The translations under genes and the position numbers were made by a program. From CAZTYI01 sp964466185 (lineage in GTDB: Bacteria; Chlamydiota; Chlamydiia; Chlamydiales; SM23-39), in NCBI GenBank assembly GCA_964466185.1, contig CAYXMS010000031.1, forward strand, positions 1 through 16,936: DNA of 16,936 nucleotides, read 5' to 3'. Shown here one piece after another: positions 1 to 6,023 of this stretch. The first letter of the stretch is position 1; each line of letters begins with the position of its first letter. The notes beneath the pieces are model-generated. The model ran no database searches, had not been told where the DNA came from, and worked only from the letters and a program-made list of their open reading frames with translations.

Positions 1-145
1 CTTTAAAATATTTCAACTTTTTAAGAAAGAAATATTTTGCACCTTATATCCCAGTAAAAAATATGCATTTTAACTGAAAAAAAACAGGAAAACAAGCTCT
101 ATCATCGTTCTCTAAATATTAAATATTTGAATATTTATCAAAAAA
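1..145. other. AT-rich edge region without a recognisable gene
   Basis: No open frame of useful length or recognisable coding similarity is seen on either strand. The stretch is strongly AT-rich. TTGAA occurs at 127-131, just left of the hairpin that may mark the left end of the transposon relic. It could be the target motif next to that end, but this is weak because such pentamers are common here. Confidence 0.4.
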
Positions 146-187
146 TACCAGCAAAACCTGCTCCTTTAGAAGCGGGATAAGCTGGTA
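146..187 (-). repeat. Imperfect hairpin next to the tnpA relic; possible IS605 left-end hairpin or terminator
   Basis: TACCAGC (146-152) pairs perfectly with GCTGGTA (181-187). Inside it CCTGCT (157-162) pairs with AGCGGG (171-176), one pair being G-U, with a CTTTAG-type loop. IS200/IS605 elements carry subterminal imperfect hairpins that TnpA recognises as single-stranded DNA. The position just outside the 3' end of tnpA fits the left end of an element with divergent tnpA and tnpB. On the minus strand the stem is followed by a short T run, so it may also terminate tnpA transcription. The two roles cannot be separated from sequence alone. Confidence 0.5.
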
Positions 188-196
188 CATATAACA

Positions 197-391
197 TTAA
201 TATTCCAAAAGTCTCTGCTGTTGTATGTATTGTTTCAAGATTTTTAATGGAGCTTTTTTATAAGAAGCGGCAAAATAACTAGGCGACCATAGTCTATTGC
301 TCCACAGCGCTTTTCGAATAGCAATATATCTTTTTTTTTTAATTAATCTGAAGGATACTTCTTTTAAATTATTGACCAGAGAAGAAATAGA
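197..391 (-). pseudogene. tnpA: IS200/IS605 TnpA (Y1 HUH transposase), C-terminal fragment
   Basis: The open frame runs 197-493, but only residues about 35-98 look like TnpA. The features are SISSLVNNLK followed by SxRLIKK, then LWSNRLWSPSYF, then APLKILKQYIQQQ near the C-terminus. In Y1 transposases the tyrosine of this last motif (here Y89 of the frame) is the nucleophile that cuts and joins single-stranded element ends. The HUH metal-binding motif should lie some 25-30 residues before SSLVNNLK and is absent. The first 34 residues of the frame are simply the antisense of the tnpB relic, so tnpA is truncated at about 391. Without HUH the product cannot cleave DNA. The family call is strong, and inactivity is inferred from the truncation. 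Confidence 0.78.
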
Positions 392-607
392 AGCTTGACA
401 GCAAGCCTTGGGAAATTTAGCCAGAGCAATCAGCGAGGCAGGCTGGAGAATGTTTTTAAACTGTTTAAAGAATAAAGCTCTAAAATATGGCAAAATCCTG
501 TATGAGGTCTCTTCTCTTTTAGGAAATACCTGTGTTTGTTCAAGGTGTAGAAAAAAATAAAATGCCTCTTGGATAAAGAGAATATGTCTGCGAATGCGGA
601 CTGAGGA

Positions 608-635
608 TTGACAGAGATCTAAATTCGGGGATAAA
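608..635 (+). promoter_or_regulatory. Candidate promoter inside the tnpB relic, upstream of repeat copy 1
   Basis: A perfect -35 hexamer TTGACA (608-613) is followed after 16 bp by GATAAA (630-635), which matches four of six -10 positions. The predicted start at about 642 lies just before the shared repeat (648). Transcription would run through copy 1 toward the MOMP-like gene. The -35 is also part of the codons for the IDR of the TnpB RuvC-III motif, so it may be coincidental. Confidence 0.3.
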
Positions 636-647
636 TGTCAAAACCAA

Positions 648-748
648 TAGCTTAAAGGCCGCCGGTGCGTCGGTAAGCCTGGGAAGCTGCCGGGGTTGCT
701 CGGAGCTGGGAACCAGGAATCTTTCGCCGTTAGGCAAGGGAGGTTCAA
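648..748 (+). repeat. IS605 right-end / omega-RNA-like repeat, copy 1 (full length, 101 bp)
   Basis: The repeat begins TAGCTTAAAGGCC and ends GGAGGTTCAA, and is much richer in GC than its surroundings. An inner element, CCGGGGTTGCTCGG, is common to all four copies and lies between AGCT and AGCT that can pair. The 3' hairpin (721-740) is weakened here by a C-A mismatch and has a GTTA loop instead of TTTA. Because tnpB codons run directly into it, this copy shows what the family is: the right end of an IS605-group element, which in intact relatives is the 3' scaffold of the omega RNA, with the guide being the bases right after TTCAA. Aligned by eye with copy 3 there are 9 differences in 101 positions. 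It ends 48 bp before the ATG of the MOMP-like gene. Confidence 0.8.
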
Positions 749-770
749 CGGCGAAGAATACTTTTTTTTT
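723..770 (+). terminator. Alternative 9-bp hairpin followed by a T9 run, terminator-like
   Basis: TTCGCCGTT (723-731) is perfectly complementary to AACGGCGAA (747-755), with a 15-nt loop. Six bases later a run of nine T (762-770) begins. The stem joins the last bases of the repeat to the flank outside it and competes with the normal right-end hairpin, since both use 723-731. The layout is like an intrinsic terminator or attenuator just upstream of the MOMP-like gene. The gap between stem and T run is longer than ideal. Confidence 0.4.
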
Positions 771-796
771 AAAAAAAATTCTGCCATATTAATTAT

Positions 797-1675
797 ATGC
801 ATAAATCACATTTAGTCCTGTCTTTTGTTTTTCTTGTCAGCTTGTTTTTCTGTTTTGCTTTAAAAGCTGTTATCGTCGGCAATCCAGCCGAGCCGATGCT
901 TTTAAACGATGGGATTTTTACCAATCAAAAACGTCAGGTTACTTTGCGCTTTGGTTATTATTATGAAGATATCTATAAGACTAAATTTAAAGATGAAATA
1001 ATTAATGAGGAAATTCTTACCAGTCCGGAAAATAATCAGATCTCTTCTCCTGTAATTCAACTGAGGACAAATGGCACTATCTTGGCTCTGAATATCAAAC
1101 GGTTTTTAGAAGTCTACGGCCTGGTTGGTCAGTCCCGTTTAAAAATAGAAGAAAGAGAAGCCGATTCTTCCAGTACATTTTATACGCAGGGTAATCTTTC
1201 CTGGGGCGCCGGTGTTAAACTCACTTTTTTTCAATACCAAGGGTTCTCTTTAGGCGCTGATGGTAAATATTTTTCCACTACCCAGGAAGCCGATTACTTA
1301 GTTGCCAATATGAAATATCCAGCCTTAATTGAAACTCCAATTTTAGCAGAAGTCAATACTTCCAATAGCTTTGCTTTTGTTTATGAAGAGTCGCAAGGCT
1401 CTATTGCGCTTTCCTATAATATGGATGTTTTTACGCCTTATATTGGAGGGACTTATTTAAGAGCTTCTATTATGACACAGGGTAAAGGCTTTATCTCTTT
1501 CGGATTTGATCCCGAAGATTCAAGAGATATGGGAAGCAGTCAATCATACAATATTAATCGCTGGGGCCTAGTATTGGGCGTATCAATAGTTTCTAAAGAA
1601 AAAATAGCCGTTAATGTGGAAAGTAGAATGGTCGATCAAAATTCTTTAAATGTTTCTGCTGAAGTCAGTTTCTAA
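797..1675 (+). CDS. MOMP-like outer-membrane beta-barrel protein
   Basis: This 292-residue protein has a hydrophobic signal peptide (residues about 5-24). After a likely ALKA cleavage site the mature chain starts VIVGNPAEP and soon reaches DGI. In chlamydial major outer membrane protein the mature N-terminus is LPVGNPAEPSLMIDGI, so the resemblance is specific. The rest alternates aromatic and polar residues and ends in phenylalanine (EVSF), as expected for a barrel inserted by BamA. MOMP is a porin of about 370-390 residues. This one is about 80 shorter and I see no cysteine-rich loops, so it is better called a MOMP-like family member than MOMP itself. No clear Shine-Dalgarno precedes the ATG; a T9A8 tract and the transposon right end lie immediately upstream. 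The patatin gene follows on the same strand. Confidence 0.72.
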   Translation: MHKSHLVLSFVFLVSLFFCFALKAVIVGNPAEPMLLNDGIFTNQKRQVTLRFGYYYEDIYKTKFKDEIINEEILTSPENNQISSPVIQLRTNGTILALNIKRFLEVYGLVGQSRLKIEEREADSSSTFYTQGNLSWGAGVKLTFFQYQGFSLGADGKYFSTTQEADYLVANMKYPALIETPILAEVNTSNSFAFVYEESQGSIALSYNMDVFTPYIGGTYLRASIMTQGKGFISFGFDPEDSRDMGSSQSYNINRWGLVLGVSIVSKEKIAVNVESRMVDQNSLNVSAEVSF

Positions 1676-1773
1676 ATTTTTATCAAAAAAAAACTTTGCA
1701 GCTTTTGTTTGCGGTCTTTAAAATCTTTTTAATTTTTTTTATTGCTTTTAGCAAAATTTTTAAAGAGGTTTTT

Positions 1774-2847
1774 ATGAAAAAGTTGTTGCTTGTGTTGTGC
1801 TGTTTTTCTTTTTTTATTGCTTTTGCTATTGAAAAAGAAAAAGAGCCTTATGTCATTTTAGCTATCGATGGCGGCGGTATCAGAGGTATTATTCCAGCAA
1901 CTGTTTTGACCCTTTTAGAACAGGAAATAAATTGCCCAATTGCTAAAGTCTGCGATTGCATGGGAGGTACTTCTACAGGAGGTATTTTAACGGTCGGTCT
2001 GGCTCAGGTAGATCAGCAAAATTCAGCTCTTGCTAAATATAAAGCTCAGGATCTTCTAGATATTTATTTAACTAAATATAATCAGATTTTTTACCGTCCT
2101 TTTTTATATAAACTGACTTCTCTGTGGGGATTTGTTGCTCCTAAATATAGTAATGAAGGTTTGAAAAAAATATTGGAAAATGAACTTGAAAAAGCTCCGC
2201 TAGATAATTTGCTTTGTAATGTAGTAGTTCCAACTTACGATCTGAAAACTAACTCGGGTTTTTATTTTACCTATTTCCAGGGCCAGAAAAATCTTTCTTC
2301 TTTTACCTCTGCCGATGTGATCTTGGCAACAACAGCAGCACCTACTTATTTTCCTTCCGTTCCAGTAAAAGATCTGTTTGTGCCAGAGCTGACACGTAAC
2401 TTGATCGACGGCGGTATTGTGGCTAATAATCCAGCCGAGTTGATTTTATTTGAATGTCTGAAAACTATTTCCCTTCAGGAAAAAGAAATTTATATCCTGT
2501 CTCTGGGAACAGGAATGCCCCCGGAGATCCCTTTTACTTATTTACAGTCCAAAGATTGGGGCCTGTTCGAATATCTAAACCCTCTTATCACCAGCTTTTT
2601 AGATACTAGCTCTTCTTTAGTAGAAAGTAATTTAGCCGCCTTGCAAAAATTAAACCTGATTAATTTTATAAGGATTAATATAGATTTGCCCCAGGAAGCA
2701 GAAAAGATGGATAATATCAGTAAAAAAAATTTGGCCCTTTTGCAAGAAAAAGGCAGGGAATGCTATTACCAGTTTATTCAGTCAGAAGAAGGGCAAAAAA
2801 TTTTAAAACTTTTTAAACAACGCGCTTTGAATAGCGTTATTAATTAG
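1774..2847 (+). CDS. Secreted patatin-like phospholipase
   Basis: Patatins are acyl hydrolases with a Ser-Asp dyad that release fatty acids from membrane lipids. All three signatures are present: the oxyanion-hole motif DGGGIRG (residues 32-38), the nucleophile elbow GTSTG (catalytic Ser67) and the DGG motif (Asp212) followed by IVANNPAE. The first 20 residues (MKKLLLVLCCFSFFIAFA) look like a signal peptide, so the enzyme is probably exported. An in-frame ATG at 1696 would add 26 hydrophobic residues, but only 1774 has a good ribosome site (AGAGG, 5-6 bases upstream) and a clean signal peptide. The protein has 357 residues. Its last 45 bases overlap the 3' end of aroC on the opposite strand. 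In intracellular bacteria such lipases are often effectors; that role is not shown here. Confidence 0.88.
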   Translation: MKKLLLVLCCFSFFIAFAIEKEKEPYVILAIDGGGIRGIIPATVLTLLEQEINCPIAKVCDCMGGTSTGGILTVGLAQVDQQNSALAKYKAQDLLDIYLTKYNQIFYRPFLYKLTSLWGFVAPKYSNEGLKKILENELEKAPLDNLLCNVVVPTYDLKTNSGFYFTYFQGQKNLSSFTSADVILATTAAPTYFPSVPVKDLFVPELTRNLIDGGIVANNPAELILFECLKTISLQEKEIYILSLGTGMPPEIPFTYLQSKDWGLFEYLNPLITSFLDTSSSLVESNLAALQKLNLINFIRINIDLPQEAEKMDNISKKNLALLQEKGRECYYQFIQSEEGQKILKLFKQRALNSVIN

Positions 2848-3912
2848 CAGAGCATCGATTAACACCAAAGCTGCCATAGCCTCCACAATTACCGGAGCAC
2901 GCAGAGCAGCACAGAGGTCATGTTTTGGAGTATCTAAAGAAAATTCTTTGAGCTCTTTTTTGGTGTTATAAGCGAGCTGTTTTTTGCCAGTGGTAGAAAT
3001 TGGCTTGAAAGCAACTTTTAAATCTAAAATATTGCCATTGGAAATGCCGCCAAGCATGCCTCCACAGCGATTGGTGCTAAAAGTTAGTTTCCGCCCAGAG
3101 CCAAGTGTTAAGTTATCATTCATTTCAGAGCCATATAGCTGGGCTGCTTGAAACCCTTCTCCAATCTCAAAACCTTTCACGGCAGGGATTGAAAAACAGG
3201 CCTTGGCTAAATTGGCTGATAATTTGTCAAAAATAGGCTCGCCCAAGCCAATTGGCAGAGAAGTGGAAATTAAACGTATAACGCCGCCGACAGTTTCTTT
3301 TTTTTGCTTTGTTGTTTTTAGCTCCTGAATAAGTTTTTGTTCAAAATTTTTGTCAGGAGAATAAAAAGGACTTTTTAAAACCTTTTTTTCTAATGCAGAA
3401 AAATTGTTAAATTTAAAATTTGTAAGCTGGACTTTGCCAATTTGATTGATAAATGCTAAAAGCTTGATTTTATGTTTTAAAAGTAGCTTTTTAGCAATGG
3501 CTCCCGCTGCTACTCTGGCCGCTGTTTCCCTGGCAGAGGCTCTGCCCCCGCCGCGATAGTCAAAAATCCCATATTTGTGCAGATAAGTAAAATGAGCATG
3601 CCCCGGACGATAGATATCTTTGACTTGCTTGTAGTTTGATGAAAAATCGTTGTTTTCAATTAAAATAGTAATCGGACAGCCAGTTGTCTGGTTTTTAAAA
3701 ACTCCCGAAACAATTTGAATTTTATCTTTTTCTCTTCTTTTGGAAGAAAAAACAGTTCGATTGGTTTGTCTCTTGTTAAGCTCTAACATAATATCTTTTT
3801 CTACTAGCTTTAAACCCGCCGGACAGCCGTCTATCACAACTCCAATCAGGGGGCCGTGGGATTCTCCAAAAGTAGTTATTCGAAAAAGCTTTCCAAAACT
3901 ATTTGCAGCCAT
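2803..3912 (-). CDS. aroC: Chorismate synthase
   Basis: Chorismate synthase makes chorismate from 5-enolpyruvylshikimate-3-phosphate using reduced FMN, the last shikimate-pathway step. The start MAANSFGKLF and GESHGP (residues 16-21) match the family N-terminus. The arginine-rich signature RGGGRASARETA and the third signature SGRKLTF with NRCGGMLGGISNG are intact. An upstream in-frame ATG (3933) would add seven residues, but family proteins begin at the MA(A/G)N position, and a GGAGAG site precedes the chosen ATG. The start overlaps the 3' end of aroK by 14 bp, indicating translational coupling. At 369 residues it has the usual length. The 3' end overlaps the convergent patatin gene by 45 bp, leaving no room for a separate terminator. 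Confidence 0.95.
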   Translation of the reverse strand: MAANSFGKLFRITTFGESHGPLIGVVIDGCPAGLKLVEKDIMLELNKRQTNRTVFSSKRREKDKIQIVSGVFKNQTTGCPITILIENNDFSSNYKQVKDIYRPGHAHFTYLHKYGIFDYRGGGRASARETAARVAAGAIAKKLLLKHKIKLLAFINQIGKVQLTNFKFNNFSALEKKVLKSPFYSPDKNFEQKLIQELKTTKQKKETVGGVIRLISTSLPIGLGEPIFDKLSANLAKACFSIPAVKGFEIGEGFQAAQLYGSEMNDNLTLGSGRKLTFSTNRCGGMLGGISNGNILDLKVAFKPISTTGKKQLAYNTKKELKEFSLDTPKHDLCAALRAPVIVEAMAALVLIDALLINNAIQSALFKKF

Positions 3913-4435
3913 AGATTTTTTGCAGCTCTCCAATTACAGCATTTAATTTAACAGGATCTTCTAATGAATCAGCTGATAATTCTTTAGCTTTGATCTTTTG
4001 AAAAAAAACTTCTCTTTCATGAAAGAGTCTTTGTAATACCTTTATAGGCTCTTTTTCATGCGCTACAAATGCCGGTAGCTGCCGGCCGTGGATACGTTTG
4101 GCAATTAAAGAAAAAGAAGCTTTTAAGTAAAAAAGAGTTCCCACCTGTTTTAAAAAAGTATAATTTTTTTCATTGATCGCTCTGCCGCCTAGCGCTACAA
4201 CTGCCTCGGAATAGTTTTTTAAAGAAAAAATAATTTCTTGTTCCAGACTGCGGAACTGCTTTTCGCCTTTAGTTGCAAAAATCTCACGGTAAGTTAAAGA
4301 TTTTTTCTCACGCGTGAAATATAGTTTTTCAATTTCTTTATCAGTATCAATAAAAGGACGGCCCAGTTTTAAAGACAACAGCTTGCCAAAAAAAGATTTG
4401 CCGGAGTTTTTAAAGCCAAATAAAATTATATTCAT
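3899..4435 (-). CDS. aroK: Shikimate kinase
   Basis: The enzyme phosphorylates shikimate with ATP in the cytoplasm. The P-loop GFKNSGKS (residues 7-14), the shikimate-binding DTD (30-32) and the FR arginine (R62, in GEKQFRSLE) are all present. Where most family members have a GGG triad, this protein reads ALGGRAI, with Arg at the third position (R85). The lid region reads GRQLPAF instead of the common RPLL. Both deviations touch the active site, but the frame is intact and it sits between aroA and aroC, so I take it as functional. It has 178 residues, the normal size. Chlamydial annotation often uses the symbol aroL. It is separated from aroA by 178 bp that hold repeat copy 2, and it is coupled to aroC by overlap. 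No clear Shine-Dalgarno is seen. Confidence 0.9.
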   Translation of the reverse strand: MNIILFGFKNSGKSFFGKLLSLKLGRPFIDTDKEIEKLYFTREKKSLTYREIFATKGEKQFRSLEQEIIFSLKNYSEAVVALGGRAINEKNYTFLKQVGTLFYLKASFSLIAKRIHGRQLPAFVAHEKEPIKVLQRLFHEREVFFQKIKAKELSADSLEDPVKLNAVIGELQKIYGCK

Positions 4436-4476
4436 AATAAAAAAATAGTTATAATTAAATCTAAAACCGCTTTGTA

Positions 4477-4504
4477 ATTATACGCTGGTTTTTTTAAGTT
4501 AAAA
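4477..4504 (-). promoter_or_regulatory. Possible promoter for aroK-aroC
   Basis: Read on the minus strand, a perfect TATAAT (4477-4482) lies 16 bp downstream of TTTTAA (4499-4504). It would start transcription about 35 bases before aroK and downstream of the inserted repeat copy 2. The -35 match is poor and AT-rich spacers give such hits by chance. The placement is sensible because the repeat separates aroA from aroK. Confidence 0.3.
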
Positions 4505-4517
4505 GCCTTTTTTTTAT

Positions 4518-4581
4518 GGCCACCGGGGTTGCTCGGAGCTGGGAAGTAGGAATCCTTCGCCTTTAGGTAAGGGAGGTTCAA
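4518..4581 (+). repeat. IS605 right-end / omega-RNA-like repeat, copy 2 (5'-truncated, 64 bp)
   Basis: This copy keeps GGCC, then jumps to ACCGGGGTTGCTCGG and continues to GGAGGTTCAA. The segment of about 28-30 bp between GGCC and the CCGGGG core, present in copies 1 and 3, is missing. The 3' hairpin carries changes (GGTAAGGG instead of GGCGAGGG) that weaken one pair. It lies in the aroA-aroK gap on the strand opposite to both genes. A second GGTTCAA occurs at 4591-4597, 16 bases after the first (4575-4581). No tnpA or tnpB sequence is seen beside it. Confidence 0.75.
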
Positions 4582-4613
4582 AATAATTTTGGTTCAAGTA
4601 AGAAAAGCTCTGC

Positions 4614-5972
4614 TTAATTAGAAATTTCAAATTTTTGTTTTAAATTTTTTAACAGCTTTAAAAAATCAGGATAGGTTTTGTTGGTGCATTCGGTTTTTTC
4701 TATCCAGCTGGTATCTGCAGTTGATAAAGCAGCAATAGATAGAGCCATGGCAATTCTGTGGTCATGGTAGGAAAAAAGTTCAGCACCAGAGAGCTTGCTG
4801 GGGTAAATGATAAGCCCATCGGCCTTTTCTTCGATTTTTGCTCCCATTTTTTTTAGCTCGCAAGTAATGGCAGTTAGCCTGTCGGATTCTTTGAATCTGC
4901 ATATTTGAGCATTATAAATTATCGTTTTCTCTTGAGCAAAACAGCCAATCACCGCTAAAAGAGGCACCATGTCAATCATTTTTCCAGCATCAATTCTTAA
5001 ACCCTTTAATCCTAAAGTGCCTGCGATTAAACCAGGTTTGTTAAAACAAAATGTTTTATGCTTAAAATTATTTTTAGAATTAACCGTTAATTTTTTCTGT
5101 TCGGCATCAATCTCAATCTTAGCTCCCATTTTTTTTAAAATAAAAATAAAGTCTTTATCCCCTTGAGCATCTTGAAAGTCCAAATTTTTAATCTCTAAAA
5201 AACTGTTAGTTAAAACTGCCAAAGCCAGCGGATAGCTTAAAGAAGAAAAATCTGCCGGCACTGAATATTCAAAATGTTTGATTTTTGCAGAGCCTAAAAG
5301 CTTAAAATAACTATAGCCTCTTTTTTCATAAGGAATTTTAAGTTTTTGCAGCCAGTTCAGCGTTACGTCTACCCAGGGCTTTTCTCCCGCATTTTTAACG
5401 GTAATTTCTGTTATGCCCTTTAAAAAAGAACAGGCAATTAAAAAACCGGAAACCGGCTGCGAGTCTTTTCCGTCGATAGTTATTTTGCCGGCAGTAATCG
5501 GCCCCTGAATTAAAAAAGGAGGTTTGTTTTTGAGCTTTAAAAATTTTATTTTTGCACCTAAGGCCCTGAGCCCTGAAATTAAACTGCCGACTGGTCTGTT
5601 TTTTTGAATGGAAAGGTCTCCCGTTAAAATGCTAGGATAGGGGCTAAGACCTAAAATAGTACCCAAAAACCTTAGAATAATGCCGGAGTTGCAGGCGTTT
5701 ATGATAATCGGTTTGCGATTTTGCCTGAGCCTGGAAAAATTAGCATTCGTGCCTAAAATTTCAATTTTATGATTTTCTAAGTGTATTTTTGCCCCTAAAG
5801 TTTTAATAGCTTTTATCATTGCCAAGGTATCATTAGAGAGTAAAGGCCGGTAAATAATAGATCTGCCCTCTGCCAGAAAAGCAAATAGTAAAGCCCGCAT
5901 AGTCTGTGATTTGGAAGAGGGTACTGTAATAGTAGCATTAAAAGGGTAAATGCCCATTAGTTTGAGTTTCAC
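4614..5972 (-). CDS. aroA: 3-phosphoshikimate 1-carboxyvinyltransferase (EPSP synthase)
   Basis: AroA joins phosphoenolpyruvate to shikimate-3-phosphate. Conserved features are PSSKSQTMRAL near the N-terminus (Lys21, Ser22, Arg26), NSGIILRFL (substrate loop), KDSQPVSGFL, RFKESDRLTA and DHRIAMALSIAAL near the C-terminus. It has 452 residues, a little longer than many homologues. The first codon of the frame is GTG, preceded by AGGA eight bases upstream; an in-frame ATG five codons later is possible but has poorer spacing. epmA lies 51 bp upstream on the same strand, so aroA probably belongs to the efp-epmA transcript. Downstream, repeat copy 2 sits before aroK. This enzyme is the target of glyphosate; the sequence does not tell which sensitivity class applies. 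Confidence 0.94.
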   Translation of the reverse strand: MKLKLMGIYPFNATITVPSSKSQTMRALLFAFLAEGRSIIYRPLLSNDTLAMIKAIKTLGAKIHLENHKIEILGTNANFSRLRQNRKPIIINACNSGIILRFLGTILGLSPYPSILTGDLSIQKNRPVGSLISGLRALGAKIKFLKLKNKPPFLIQGPITAGKITIDGKDSQPVSGFLIACSFLKGITEITVKNAGEKPWVDVTLNWLQKLKIPYEKRGYSYFKLLGSAKIKHFEYSVPADFSSLSYPLALAVLTNSFLEIKNLDFQDAQGDKDFIFILKKMGAKIEIDAEQKKLTVNSKNNFKHKTFCFNKPGLIAGTLGLKGLRIDAGKMIDMVPLLAVIGCFAQEKTIIYNAQICRFKESDRLTAITCELKKMGAKIEEKADGLIIYPSKLSGAELFSYHDHRIAMALSIAALSTADTSWIEKTECTNKTYPDFLKLLKNLKQKFEISN

Positions 5973-6023
5973 AATTGTTGTCCTGTATTTTCAGGCCTTT
6001 TTCTTTTAATAAAAAAATATTGG

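Larger units (their letters stand above)
146..748. mobile_element. Internally deleted IS200/IS605-family relic (tnpA fragment plus tnpB fragment and right end)
   Basis: A C-terminal tnpA piece (197-391, minus) and a C-terminal tnpB piece (about 402-748, plus) lie back to back, both missing their 5' parts. This is what an internal deletion in an IS605-type element with divergent genes would leave. The left side carries a hairpin (146-187). The right side ends with the GGTTCAA signature of the IS605 right end. IS605 elements move as single-stranded circles without target duplication, so none is expected. The left boundary is an estimate. The element cannot be autonomous: TnpA lacks its HUH half and TnpB its N-terminal and central parts. 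Confidence 0.72.
402..748 (+). pseudogene. tnpB: TnpB (IS605 RNA-guided nuclease family), C-terminal fragment with frameshift and stop
   Basis: Translated in two frames, this stretch gives the C-terminus of TnpB in order. Frame one (from about 405) reads NLARAISEAGW, KYGKILYEVSS, then TCVCSRC, the first half of the zinc ribbon. A frameshift falls at about 551-561. Frame two then reads KMPLG, a TAA stop at 574-576, REYVCECG (second zinc-ribbon half, CxC spacing) and IDRDLNSGIN (607-636), the RuvC-III motif with the last catalytic aspartate. The second frame stays open through the right-end repeat to a TAA at 790-792. The N-terminal and central parts, with the first two RuvC motifs, are gone. 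TnpB is an RNA-guided endonuclease whose omega RNA overlaps the 3' end of its own gene, and that region is kept here. Without an ATG the frame is easily missed. Confidence 0.8.

Noticed and set aside
392..493. N-terminal part of the minus-strand frame at 197-493 as a TnpA HUH region
   Set aside because: On the other strand this stretch encodes the well-matched TnpB segment (NLARAISEAGW and onward), and no HUH motif can be read from it. The frame is open by chance.
540..737. 65-codon minus-strand frame across repeat copy 1
   Set aside because: It is the antisense of the tnpB relic and right-end repeat; no protein family or ribosome site supports it.
1696..1773. Upstream start for the patatin gene
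   Set aside because: It would place 26 mostly hydrophobic residues before a complete signal peptide and has no ribosome site, unlike the ATG at 1774.
4577..4620. The repeats as tRNA genes because of the GGTTCAA motif
   Set aside because: GGTTCAA resembles a T-loop, but no acceptor stem, D arm or anticodon arm can be folded at the right distances. The IS605 right-end explanation fits copy 1 directly.
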